Below, in pieces: positions 31,617 to 39,935 of a stretch of DNA of 64,000 nucleotides (the first letter of the stretch is position 1; every line of letters begins with the position of its first letter). A program made the position numbers and the translations under genes. The stretch comes from Subdoligranulum variabile (GTDB taxonomy: Bacteria > Bacillota > Clostridia > Oscillospirales > Ruminococcaceae): contig QAKI01000049.1 of the NCBI GenBank assembly GCA_003343905.1, forward strand, positions 16,996 to 80,995. Reading direction: 5' to 3'. The notes below the pieces were generated by a model. The model was given only the letters and a program-made list of their open reading frames with translations. It was not told the origin of the DNA and ran no database searches.

Positions 31617-33038
31617 ATGGATTTCAAGAAAACATGGCGGGAACTGCACGGCAGCAAAAAGACCTTCCGCAACGGGGTGTATGCCTCGCTGCTGGCGGTG
31701 GCGGTGCTGGCGGTGGTCATCCTGCTCAATCTGGTGCTGCAGGCGCTGCCCACCAAATATACATCGTGGGACATCTCCCTCAATTCGATGTTCACGTTGA
31801 GCGAGACCAGCAAAAATATGCTGCATGAACTGGATAACGACATCACGGCCTATTACCTGGCTGTTTCCGGGCAGGAGGACGAGAACATCACCCGCCTGCT
31901 GGACCGCTACGCCGACGAAAGCAGCCGCTTTACCTGGCAGCAGCGGGACCCGGTCCTGTACCCCACCTTTGCGGAACAGTACGAGGGGGCCAGCACCGGC
32001 AGCGTGGTGATGACGGCGGGGGACAAGTACGCCGTCGTCGGCTACGGCGATATGTACACGCTGGACATGGACGCCTACTACTACGGCTCCGAGGAATACA
32101 CCTTTGATGCCGAGAACGCCCTGACCACCGCCATCGCCAAGGTCACCCGCACGCAGAGTTTTGTGTTGTATGAGCTGACCGGCCACGGCGAAACGGAACT
32201 GGGCGCCGACTTTACCGAGACCCTCGGCAATGCGGGCGTGATGGTGCAAAAACTGAACCTGACCACCGACGGTTCGATCCCGGAGGATGCGGACACCCTG
32301 CTCGTCAACGCGCCCCTTGCCGACGTGACGCAGGAGGAAGCCGACATGCTCGCCGCCTATGTGGCGGGCGGCGGCAAGCTGCTGGTCGATACCGACTTCA
32401 CGCTTGAAACGCCGAACCTTGATTCGGTCCTGGCGGCCTGCGGCATGACCCGCCAGCCGGGCCTGCTGGTGGAGACCGACGCGGACCACTACCCCTACGG
32501 CTATCCCCAGACCTACCTGCTGCCCAACATCGAACCCAGCGAGATCCTGGCCGGTATGAGCAGCGGCATGATGGTCTATGCGCCCATCGCGCAGGGCATC
32601 GTGACGGCGGACGGCAGCGGATATACCTTCACGCCGCTGCTGACCACCGGCGACAGCGCCTATTCGCTGGAAAACTACGCCACGGCCGAGACCGCCCAAA
32701 AATCCGCCACCGACCCCGAAGGCACCTTCAACGTGGCGGTGGCTGCGGAAAACAGCGCCACCGGTGCGCGCGTGGTGTGGATCAACTGCCCCAACGTGCT
32801 GCTTTCGGGCATGAACCAGAGCGTTTCCGGCGGCAATGCGCAATTCCTGGGCTGCATCGTCAACTGGTTCAACGACCAGCAGACCACGGCGGTCATCAGC
32901 GGCAAGAGCATGAGCGCCATGAGCCTTTCGGTGCCCAGCGGGGCGCGCACGGGCCTGAGCCTGCTGTTCGTCTTTGTGCTGCCCATCGCCTGCCTTGTGA
33001 CCGGCGCGGCAATCTGCCTGATCCGGCGCCGCCGCTGA
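31617..33038 (+). CDS. GldG-like ABC exporter auxiliary protein
   Basis: This 473-residue protein has an N-terminal membrane anchor (YASLLAVAVLAVVILLNLVL), a large extracytoplasmic domain and a C-terminal anchor (SLLFVFVLPIACLVTGAAICL) ending in RRRR. The stretch DISLNSMFTLSETSKNMLHEL followed by a GHGE segment (VLYELTGHGETELG) is typical of GldG/DUF-type proteins next to ABC-2 exporters. AGGGAGGGGG lies just before its ATG. The function is unknown; it may extend the permease outside the membrane. Confidence 0.8.
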   Translation: MDFKKTWRELHGSKKTFRNGVYASLLAVAVLAVVILLNLVLQALPTKYTSWDISLNSMFTLSETSKNMLHELDNDITAYYLAVSGQEDENITRLLDRYADESSRFTWQQRDPVLYPTFAEQYEGASTGSVVMTAGDKYAVVGYGDMYTLDMDAYYYGSEEYTFDAENALTTAIAKVTRTQSFVLYELTGHGETELGADFTETLGNAGVMVQKLNLTTDGSIPEDADTLLVNAPLADVTQEEADMLAAYVAGGGKLLVDTDFTLETPNLDSVLAACGMTRQPGLLVETDADHYPYGYPQTYLLPNIEPSEILAGMSSGMMVYAPIAQGIVTADGSGYTFTPLLTTGDSAYSLENYATAETAQKSATDPEGTFNVAVAAENSATGARVVWINCPNVLLSGMNQSVSGGNAQFLGCIVNWFNDQQTTAVISGKSMSAMSLSVPSGARTGLSLLFVFVLPIACLVTGAAICLIRRRR

Positions 33039-33061
33039 ACTGAAAAAAGGAGAAACTGCCT

Positions 33062-34081
33062 GTGAATCGAAAAAAGATCCTGCCGCTGGCGGTGCTGGCG
33101 GCGGTGGTGCTGGTGCTGGCCGCCGTGCTGGTGCTGCTCAAGACCGCGCCGCAGGAGCAAAGCGCGGGGATCGCCCTGTGCGATTTTTCCGCGGATAGCA
33201 TCGACCGGCTTTCCTACAGCGGCGAAAATACCGACGTGTCGCTGCTCAAAGGGGAGGACGGCAGCTGGCTGCTGGAATCCGACCCCACGCTGCCGCTGGA
33301 ACAGCAGAGCGTGCAGTCTTTGCTGGAGGACGTGGCCGCCCTGACGGCGGACCGCTGCCTGCAGGGGGATGAGCGCGCCGGCATCCCGGAGCGGAGCGAA
33401 ACGCCGCTGATGGAATTTGCCATCGCCAGCGGCACGTCGGAACGCACGCTGACGGTGGACCAGGCCAACGACGTGGCGGACATCTACTATGTCTACGACG
33501 AAGCGGGCGAGGTGTATTCCGTACCCCAGTCGCAGTTCTTCGGCCTGTGCAAGACGCCGCGGGAACTCTACGCCCCGCAAAAGCTGACGCAGCAGACCAG
33601 CGACGATATAACTTCCCTGCAGGTCGGCGACCTGCGGTTCGTGCAGACGGACGACGTCTGGACGCTGGCCGACGACCCGGACTACCCGCTGGACCAAAGC
33701 GCGGTAAACCGCATGGCCAATACCCTGTGCGGCGTGCAGACCAGTTGGAGCATCACTTCGCCGGAAGCGGACAGCACCTATGGCCTGGATACGCCGGACA
33801 CAACGGCCACGGCGGTCTTTGCCGACGGCACTGAACTGACCGTGCGCTGGGGCGCGCTGACGCCGGAGGACGAGAGCCTTTGCTACCTGTCCGCCGACAG
33901 CGCCCCCACGGTGGTGTATGAAGCGGATGCGGATTACAAGGCGGTCTTTGCCGTGACGAAGGAAAGCCTGTACGATGCCGACGCTACAGCGGAAACCGCC
34001 GCGGCGGATGAAGGCTCCATCATTGCCGAACACCCGGTGGGCGGTGCCGACGACTATATAGACGCAAGCAGCGCCGGGTGA
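33062..34081 (+). CDS. DUF4340 membrane-anchored protein
   Basis: This 339-residue protein has one N-terminal membrane anchor (ILPLAVLAAVVLVLAAVLVLL) and an extracytoplasmic domain of repeated beta-rich units (DSIDRLSYSGENTDVSLL, GSWLLESDPTLPLEQQSV, ITSLQVGDLRFVQTDDVWTL). The pattern fits DUF4340, commonly encoded with GldG-like proteins. The start is GTG at 33062 after AAAGGAG. The C-terminus is Asp/Ala-rich. It is the last gene of the four-gene operon, followed by a terminator. Confidence 0.78.
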   Translation: MNRKKILPLAVLAAVVLVLAAVLVLLKTAPQEQSAGIALCDFSADSIDRLSYSGENTDVSLLKGEDGSWLLESDPTLPLEQQSVQSLLEDVAALTADRCLQGDERAGIPERSETPLMEFAIASGTSERTLTVDQANDVADIYYVYDEAGEVYSVPQSQFFGLCKTPRELYAPQKLTQQTSDDITSLQVGDLRFVQTDDVWTLADDPDYPLDQSAVNRMANTLCGVQTSWSITSPEADSTYGLDTPDTTATAVFADGTELTVRWGALTPEDESLCYLSADSAPTVVYEADADYKAVFAVTKESLYDADATAETAAADEGSIIAEHPVGGADDYIDASSAG

Positions 34082-34143
34082 CCCGCGCGTTTGCGGAAGG
34101 GAATAATCCCGCCAGAGCTGCAAACAATACGCATCTATCATGA

Positions 34144-34186
34144 CCCCGCCGGAACGGCTGCAAATGCGGTTCCGGCGGGGCTTTTT
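34144..34186 (+). terminator. Terminator of the Gld-like operon
   Basis: CCCCGCCGGAAC (34144-34155) pairs perfectly with GTTCCGGCGGGG (34169-34180), followed by CTTTTT. Confidence 0.9.
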
Positions 34187-34327
34187 GTGCTGTTTCTGCT
34201 TTTCATTCTGCCCGTTACCGCGTGAATGCGGGCACGGAAGCGGGCCTTGCGCCAAACACCCGCGGCAGGGAACAGGCAAAACGGCAGGGGCAGCAAAAAA
34301 ACATTATAAATACCGCGTGAATGTATC

Positions 34328-34355
34328 TTGACAGGTGTGCGGTATCTGCTATAAT
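34328..34355 (+). promoter_or_regulatory. Near-consensus promoter of the small membrane-protein genes
   Basis: TTGACA (34328-34333) and TATAAT (34350-34355), both full consensus, are 16 bp apart. It is the strongest-looking promoter in the window. The leader to the first gene is about 160 bases. Confidence 0.85.
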
Positions 34356-34360
34356 GTAGA

Positions 34361-34412
34361 CATACCGAACAAATGTATTTAACCGGAAAGGAGCGGATCG
34401 CATACCGAACAA
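34361..34412 (+). repeat. Direct repeat in the leader of the small-protein genes
   Basis: CATACCGAACAA occurs at 34361-34372, just at the predicted transcription start, and again at 34401-34412, exactly 40 bp later. GGAAAGGAG lies between them without a plausible open frame of its own. The repeats may be regulator binding sites. Confidence 0.6.
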
Positions 34413-34519
34413 TAGGGAAACTGCGGCGCGCAGCGAGGAAAACGGTCCGAATCAAACGGTCCCCGCCGCGCGGCACGCCCCGGCAAAATCAGCCCATCAC
34501 AGGGAAGGAGGTACTTTTT

Positions 34520-34806
34520 ATGACAGAACAGAGAATGGAAAACGCGATGGAACAGTTTGGCGGCGCGGTCGAAACCACCGTGGAAGGCGCGGCGGCAGTC
34601 CTTGACCGGTCTATGGATCGCATGTGGGGGTTCCGCCCGGTGCGCTTTGCCGGAAGGGCGCTCACCCTCGCGGCGGGGGCCGGACTTATGGCAAGCTCGG
34701 TCCCACTTAAAAAGGGTATCACAAGGCCGCAAAAGCCTGCCTGATCGGCGGCGGTGTGATCGTGGAGGCCCAAATTCTCGAACTGGCCCTGATCAGACGG
34801 GATTGA
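34520..34806 (+). pseudogene. Small amphipathic/membrane protein gene with apparent frameshift
   Basis: From the ATG at 34520 (GGAAGGAGG upstream) the frame reads 74 residues to a TGA at 34742-34744. It has an acidic N-terminus (MTEQRMENAMEQFGGAVETT) and a hydrophobic stretch (RALTLAAGAGLMASSVPLKKG). At the A5G3 run 34709-34716 the coding sense moves to the -1 frame, which continues YHKAAKACLIGGGVIVEAQI with a second hydrophobic stretch to a TGA at 34804-34806. One extra A would restore a single product of about 95 residues. It may be a true mutation, a sequencing error or programmed frameshifting. The family is not recognised. Confidence 0.6.
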
Positions 34807-34827
34807 AACAGGAAAGGAGCATTGGCT

Positions 34828-34983
34828 ATGCGCAGACTGTGGTTTTGGATCAGATTGGCAGTGGTCGTCGGCATGTCGGTGGTGGCTGTTCTGGAAGTGC
34901 TGGGGGACCGCCGCAGAACGTCCGTTGCGGGTGGCAGTCCCAGCGAATCGGTCCCGCAGGAAACGGCAGGGACCGAAGGCTGA
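34828..34983 (+). CDS. Tiny single-span membrane peptide
   Basis: This 51-residue open frame follows GGAAAGGAG by eight bases and starts 21 bases after the end of the restored frame above. It begins MRRLWFWIRLAVVVGMSVVA and continues VLEVLGDRRR, which gives one membrane helix flanked by arginines, then a Ser/Glu/Gly-rich tail. It is too short for similarity to be judged by eye. The ribosome binding site and position after a strong promoter support it as a real gene. Confidence 0.55.
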   Translation: MRRLWFWIRLAVVVGMSVVAVLEVLGDRRRTSVAGGSPSESVPQETAGTEG

Positions 34984-35134
34984 CAGCCGGGGTGCGCCCC
35001 TGAACAGCGCGGGAAGTCCCGTTCTGTTTGTCCCCCCCCACATACAGCGCCGCCGCGCGGGCACGCGGAAATCCTGCCGCCCGTGCGGCGGCTTTGCTGC
35101 GCGGCAAAACCGGGGAGCGGCGACGCCGTTCGGG

Positions 35135-35163
35135 TTGCCCGGCGGCCCATCCCATGCTATAAT
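35135..35163 (+). promoter_or_regulatory. Promoter of the GH3 lipoprotein gene
   Basis: TTGCCC (35135-35140) and TATAAT (35158-35163) are 17 bp apart, with an extended TGC before the -10. AGGAGG and the ATG follow within 25 bases. Confidence 0.75.
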
Positions 35164-35185
35164 ACAGGGCAGGAGGGCGGAAACT

Positions 35186-36457
35186 ATGCGTATGCAACGG
35201 AAAAAACGGATCGCGGCGTTCCTGCTGGCGCCGCTGCTGCTCTGCGCCTGCACGGCAGCCCCCGGAACGCAGAGCGCGGCGGCTTCGTCGGAAGCTCCGC
35301 TGGCCACCGAAGCCCCGGAACCCGTACAGACCCCGGCGGCGGACCCGGTGGAGGCGCTTTTGCAGCAGATGACGCTGCGGGAAAAGGTGGGCCAGTTGTT
35401 CATGATCCGCCCGGATTCGCTGGACCCCGAACTGACGCGCGAGCAGGTCAACGATGAACGGGCGGAGGGCGTGACCGAACTCAGCGACGCCATGCGCGCC
35501 GCCCTGCAGGAGTACCCCGTGGGCGGCATCTGCCATTTTGGCAAAAACGTCGAGACCCCGGAACAGATGACGCGCTTCAACGCGGATCTGCAGCAGGCCA
35601 GCGAACTGCCGCTGCTGATCGCGGTGGACGAGGAAGGCGGCACGGTAGCCCGCCTTGCCAACGACCCGGACTTTGCCCTGCCGCAGTATGAGAGCGCGGC
35701 GGCCGTCGGGGCCACCGGCGACCCGGAACAGGCGCGGGAGATGGGCCGCACCATCGGGAACTATCTGAAAGAATACGGTTTCAATATGGATTTTGCGCCG
35801 GACGCCGATGTGCTGACGAACCCCGATAACCCGGTGATCGGCAGCCGGGCCTTCTCTCAGGACGCCGAAACGGTGGCGCAGATGGCGACGGCCATGGCCC
35901 AGGGCTTGCAGGAACAGGATATTCTGCCCGTATTCAAGCATTTCCCGGGGCATGGCGACACGGCGGAGGACAGCCACAGCGGCATCGCCTACACCCGGCG
36001 CACGCTGGAGGAACTCCAGGCGTGTGAATTTCTGCCGTTCCGCTTACTGGATAACGGTTTCAGCCCGGATGAACTGCCCGCCGTGATGGCGGGGCATATC
36101 GCCGCGCCCGCCCTGGGGGACGACGGCACCCCGGCTTCGCTCTCGTACCATCTGGTGACAGAGATTTTGCGCGGCGAGGTGCTGGACGGCGCCCCCGCGC
36201 TGGTCGTCACCGATTCCATGGCGATGGGCGCGATCACCGAACTTTACAGCCCTGGGGAAGCCGCTGTGCGCGCATTGCAGGCGGGCTGCGACCTTGTGCT
36301 GATGCCGGACAGCCTGCCGGAAGCCTTCGACGCGGTGCTGGCTGCCGTAGAGGACGGCACGATCTCTGCCGAACGTCTGGACGAGAGCGTGGCAAGGATC
36401 TTGCGCGTCAAACAGCAGTATGCGGGGCTGGAACTGCCGCAGGAAGGGGAAAGATAA
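35186..36457 (+). CDS. nagZ: GH3 family beta-N-acetylhexosaminidase-like lipoprotein
   Basis: This 423-residue protein has a lipoprotein signal (lipobox LCAC, Cys22), an Ala/Pro/Glu-rich linker and a single GH3 catalytic domain. The NagZ-type motif KHFPGHGDTAEDSHSG supplies the His-Asp acid/base pair, and the nucleophile is the Asp of VVTDSMAMGAI. Enzymes of this type remove N-acetylglucosamine from muropeptides or glycans; the lipid anchor puts it outside the cell, as for Bacillus subtilis NagZ. The start at 35186 follows AGGAGG, and the long open frame before it is not coding. It is one base from the glycosyltransferase gene. Confidence 0.87.
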   Translation: MRMQRKKRIAAFLLAPLLLCACTAAPGTQSAAASSEAPLATEAPEPVQTPAADPVEALLQQMTLREKVGQLFMIRPDSLDPELTREQVNDERAEGVTELSDAMRAALQEYPVGGICHFGKNVETPEQMTRFNADLQQASELPLLIAVDEEGGTVARLANDPDFALPQYESAAAVGATGDPEQAREMGRTIGNYLKEYGFNMDFAPDADVLTNPDNPVIGSRAFSQDAETVAQMATAMAQGLQEQDILPVFKHFPGHGDTAEDSHSGIAYTRRTLEELQACEFLPFRLLDNGFSPDELPAVMAGHIAAPALGDDGTPASLSYHLVTEILRGEVLDGAPALVVTDSMAMGAITELYSPGEAAVRALQAGCDLVLMPDSLPEAFDAVLAAVEDGTISAERLDESVARILRVKQQYAGLELPQEGER

Positions 36458-36458
36458 C

Positions 36459-37514
36459 ATGGCAACGACGCTTTGGGCTGTGGACGGTTCGTTCTTCGGC
36501 CAGCGCATTTCGGGCATACAACGCTATTCCATTGAATTGCTGTCGGCGCTGGATGCGCTGGTGCCCCCCGGCGTGGTCGAGGTAGTCACGCCCCCCGGCG
36601 TGCGCGCGCCGGTCTACCAGAACATCCGCACGGTCACGTTCGGCAAACATACGGGGGCGCTGTGGCAGCAGGTGGACTATCCGGCCTATTTGCGGCAGCG
36701 CGGGGCCAAAGGGCTGGCGACCTGCAACGTGATCCCGCTGTTCGGCTTTCGCGGCGTGGCGGTGGTGCATGATGTCTGCTACCGTGCCCGGCCGGACTTT
36801 TATACCGACCTGCGCGGCCGTTTGAGCGCCGCATGGCACCGGCTGCAGTACCGCCGCATTGCGGCGGCGGCCGAACGGATCGTCACGGTGTCGGAGTTTT
36901 CCCGGCAGGAGATCCACCGCTATTACGGCGTGGACCCGGCGCGGGTCACCGTCGTCTACAACGCCTGGCAGCAGATGCAGCGCATCGCCCCGGATGAGCG
37001 CATTTTTGAAAAAACGCCCGACCTTCGCCGGGGCGAATACTATTTCAGTATGGCGAACCTGCTGAAAAACAAGAACTTCCCCTGGGTGCTGCGGGCAGCC
37101 AAAGCAAAGCCCGGCGCAATCTTTGCCATTGCGGGCGGGGGCAGCCTTGCGGCCGAAGCCAAACGCCTTGGTTTGGACGGCCTGCCCAACGTGCGGTATC
37201 TCGGCTATGTGTCGGACGGGGAAGCCAAAGCCCTGATGCACCATTGCAAGGCGTTCCTGTTCCCCACGCTGTACGAGGGGTTCGGCATCCCGCCGCTGGA
37301 AGCGGTGGCCTGCGGCGCGCCGCAGATCTATGTCAGCGATACCCCCTGTATGTGGGAGGTCTACGGCGACTGCGCCGGGTACATCGACCTCAAGACCAAC
37401 GGCGGCGACGTGGACCGGGTCCTGCCGCCGCGCCGGGACGCTGCGGAACTGTTGCAGCGATACAGTTGGGAAAAAAGCGCGCAGACCCTTTGGAACCTGC
37501 TCAAAACCCTGTAA
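36459..37514 (+). CDS. Glycosyltransferase family 4 (GT-B) protein
   Basis: This 351-residue enzyme has a GT-B fold. The N-terminal acceptor domain carries SGIQRYSIELLSAL and VAVVHDVCYRARPDFY, then IVTVSEFSRQEIHRYYGV. The C-terminal nucleotide-sugar domain has YFSMANLLKNKNFPWVLRA and the E-x7-E region FPTLYEGFGIPPLEAVACG. This resembles WbpX/mannosyltransferase-type GT4 enzymes of surface polysaccharide synthesis, but donor and acceptor are unknown. It is cotranscribed with the GH3 gene and ends just before a terminator. Confidence 0.85.
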   Translation: MATTLWAVDGSFFGQRISGIQRYSIELLSALDALVPPGVVEVVTPPGVRAPVYQNIRTVTFGKHTGALWQQVDYPAYLRQRGAKGLATCNVIPLFGFRGVAVVHDVCYRARPDFYTDLRGRLSAAWHRLQYRRIAAAAERIVTVSEFSRQEIHRYYGVDPARVTVVYNAWQQMQRIAPDERIFEKTPDLRRGEYYFSMANLLKNKNFPWVLRAAKAKPGAIFAIAGGGSLAAEAKRLGLDGLPNVRYLGYVSDGEAKALMHHCKAFLFPTLYEGFGIPPLEAVACGAPQIYVSDTPCMWEVYGDCAGYIDLKTNGGDVDRVLPPRRDAAELLQRYSWEKSAQTLWNLLKTL

Positions 37515-37520
37515 AAATAC

Positions 37521-37560
37521 AAGCGCCCTCCGTTTTTTCGGAGGGCGCTTTGCTGTTTTT
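37521..37560. terminator. Terminator between the glycosyltransferase and comM
   Basis: AAGCGCCCTCCG (37521-37532) pairs perfectly with CGGAGGGCGCTT (37539-37550) around a T6 loop, followed by TGCTGTTTTT. It can serve both convergent genes. Confidence 0.85.
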
Positions 37561-39088
37561 AGGAAAGGGAAAACTTGCGGTCCAGGCTGCGGTATTGCAG
37601 TGCTTCCGAAAGGTGGGCCGCGTCCAGCACTTCGCTGCCGTCCAGATCGGCCACCGTGCGCGCCACGCGCAGAATACGGTCGTAGGCGCGGGCGCTGTAG
37701 CCCAGCCGCTCAAACGCGCCGCGCAAAATGTGCTCGGCCGCGGGGGTCATGGGGCAGAACCGGCGCAGGGCGCTGCCGGGCAGTTGGGCGTTGCACCGCA
37801 CGCCGGGCAGGGCGCGGTAACGCTCGCGCTGTACGGTGCGTGCGGCGATCACACGGGCGCGCACCGCTGCGCTGGACTCGCCGCCCTGTGCGGCGGCAAG
37901 GTCTGCGTATTCCACCGGCAGTGCTTCCACATGCAGGTCGACGCGGTCCAGCAGCGGGCCGGAGATGCGCCGCCGGTACTGGGCGATGGCGCTGGGTGTA
38001 CAGGTACATTCGCGGGTGGGGTGGCCCAGATAGCCGCATTTGCAGGGGTTCATGGCGGCGACCAGCATGAATTTGCAGGGGTAAGAAGCCGAACCATGTA
38101 CGCGGCTCACGGTCACCTTGCCGTCCTCCAGCGGCTGGCGCAGCACTTCCAGCGTGTCGCGGGAAAATTCCGGCAACTCGTCTAAAAACAGTACGCCGTT
38201 GTGCGCCAGACTTACCTCGCCGGGGCGGGGGACCGTGCCGCCGCCCACGATGGCGGTGGCGCTGACGCTGTGGTGCGGGCTGCGGAAAGGCCGCGCCCGT
38301 ACCAGCCCTTCGCTGCCGCGCAGCAGCCCGGCCACCGAATAGATGGCGCTGGTCTCCAGTGCTTCCTCGTAGGTCAGCGGCGGCAGAATGCCCGGCAGCC
38401 GCTTGGCCAGCATGCTTTTGCCGGTGCCCGGCGGGCCTACCAGCAACAGGTTGTGCCCGCCGGCGGCGGCCACTTCCAGCGCGCGGCGGGCTTCGCTCTG
38501 GCCGCGCACATCGGCCATGTCGGGGCCGGTCCAGACGCCGTTTTCATCGTAGCCGTCGGGCTTGGCGGGGGTCAAGGCTTCGGCGCCGCACAGATGCAGC
38601 ACCACGTCCTGGGCGCTGCGGGCGGGGTAGACGGTCAGCCCTTCGGCTACGGCGGCTTCGGCGGCGTTTTCGGCAGGCAGGAACAGTTCCTTCACGCCCT
38701 GTTGCACGGCAGCCAGCGCCATGGGCAGCACGCCGGTCACGGGGCGCAGCGCGCCGTCCAGCCCCAGTTCGCCCAAAAAGGCGCGCATGGGGCCGGGGGC
38801 GGGCAGTTTGCCCTGGGCGGCCAGAATGCCGATGAATACCGGCAGGTCATACACCGGCCCGGTTTTGCGCACGTCGGCGGGGGCCAGGTTGATGGTGATG
38901 CGGCTGGACGGCCACTGGTAGTGCAGGTTCTTTACGGCGCTGCGCACGCGCTCGCTGCTCTCTTTCACAGCAGAATCCGGCAGCCCCACCAGGTTGAACT
39001 GCGGCAGCCCGCCGGAAAGATCCGCTTCCACCTGTACCAGATACCCGGCCAGCCCCGTAACACCCAGGCTTGTCACCTTTGCAAACAT
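37559..39088 (-). CDS. comM: ComM/YifB-type Mg-chelatase-like AAA+ ATPase
   Basis: This 509-residue protein begins with the Lon-protease-S5-like domain (FAKVTSLGVTGLAGYLVQVE, LPQFNLVGLPDSAVKESSER), then the AAA+ core with Walker A VGPPGTGKSMLAKRLPG at about residue 215 and Walker B GVLFLDELPEF, and the C-terminal Mg-chelatase region with CKCGYLGHP...CTC cysteines. In Gram-negative bacteria ComM is a hexameric helicase that promotes branch migration during natural transformation. The ATG at 39088 follows AAGGAG. Length is standard (about 507). Confidence 0.93.
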   Translation of the reverse strand: MFAKVTSLGVTGLAGYLVQVEADLSGGLPQFNLVGLPDSAVKESSERVRSAVKNLHYQWPSSRITINLAPADVRKTGPVYDLPVFIGILAAQGKLPAPGPMRAFLGELGLDGALRPVTGVLPMALAAVQQGVKELFLPAENAAEAAVAEGLTVYPARSAQDVVLHLCGAEALTPAKPDGYDENGVWTGPDMADVRGQSEARRALEVAAAGGHNLLLVGPPGTGKSMLAKRLPGILPPLTYEEALETSAIYSVAGLLRGSEGLVRARPFRSPHHSVSATAIVGGGTVPRPGEVSLAHNGVLFLDELPEFSRDTLEVLRQPLEDGKVTVSRVHGSASYPCKFMLVAAMNPCKCGYLGHPTRECTCTPSAIAQYRRRISGPLLDRVDLHVEALPVEYADLAAAQGGESSAAVRARVIAARTVQRERYRALPGVRCNAQLPGSALRRFCPMTPAAEHILRGAFERLGYSARAYDRILRVARTVADLDGSEVLDAAHLSEALQYRSLDRKFSLS

Positions 39089-39158
39089 ACTGATACGCTC
39101 CTTTTTGTGCAGTGCTCTGAATGGTGCTATGGTTTTTCTGCCGCTTCCGCCAGCGCGG

Positions 39159-39653
39159 TCATTTCCAGAAGTCCTTGGAAGGATCGAACCGCAGCCGGTA
39201 CAGGCGGACCAGCCAATCCGGGGCTGTCCGCATCTCCATGCCGAGGCTTTCCAGCGTCCGCTGTCCGACACGCCTGTCCAAAAGGGCAAACATTTTCACG
39301 ATGGGGTTCCGGGAGCGAACGCTGTCCAGGATGCTGCTGTTCCGGTAAGTTTTCAGTGCGGCACAGAACTCATCATCGGTATATTCCGTTCTTGTATCCA
39401 GAGGATGCTGCGCCAGCAGGGCGGGAAAATGCCGCCAATATTCCCCGATGGTCATAGGATGGCACGCAGGGGCATACCCCTGGCGAAAGAAATAGCGGTT
39501 TACGGTCTCCCAAGAAAACTGCTTGAAGAGTATGTCATCCACATATACTTCAAAAATGTGGCAGGTGTCCATGCCAACATAACGGGTGCATCCGTAACGG
39601 ATTCGCCCCTGCAAGGTGTCGGCCAACATTTCTTTTTCAAGATACTTTCGCAT
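39159..39653 (-). CDS. Conserved hypothetical protein, possibly SF0329-like
   Basis: This 164-residue soluble protein contains LQGRIRYGCTRYVGMDTCHIF and EVYVDDILFKQFSWETVNRYF, and near the end KMFALLDRRVGQRTLESLG. These features recall the small SF0329 family of unknown function; I make the match from memory only. The ATG at 39653 is preceded by CTGGAG; the frame is open further to a TTG. Its base composition is lower in GC than its neighbours, which suggests transfer. Bases 39654-39845 before the next promoter show no gene. Confidence 0.6.
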   Translation of the reverse strand: MRKYLEKEMLADTLQGRIRYGCTRYVGMDTCHIFEVYVDDILFKQFSWETVNRYFFRQGYAPACHPMTIGEYWRHFPALLAQHPLDTRTEYTDDEFCAALKTYRNSSILDSVRSRNPIVKMFALLDRRVGQRTLESLGMEMRTAPDWLVRLYRLRFDPSKDFWK

Positions 39654-39845
39654 TCCACTCCAGGAAGAACAGGCCTTGCCCAAAGGAACACCACCTCGCT
39701 TCGATCATCGGCTGCTGAAAAATGGAATTGCCGCGATCTTGCTTTTACTATAGCACATTTCCGAAAAACTGAAAATAGCTGTCGGTTGCAAAAGTCGTAA
39801 GCCACGCCGTGGGAAGAGTTTTCTGCGGGGGCTTCGTCTTTTCGA

Positions 39846-39874
39846 TTGACAATGCCAAGCAATCTTGGTATAGT
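39846..39874 (+). promoter_or_regulatory. Promoter of the phosphohexomutase gene
   Basis: TTGACA (39846-39851) and TATAGT (39869-39874) are 17 bp apart. Confidence 0.8.
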
Positions 39875-39935
39875 AATGCTGTAACAGTGATTTTTAACAG
39901 AAAGCATCACGATTCGGAAAGCGAAGGTGTCATAA

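Noticed and set aside
34925..35185. Upstream extension of the GH3 protein
   Set aside because: The lipoprotein signal starts at the ATG at 35186 just after AGGAGG, and a promoter lies within the supposed extension.
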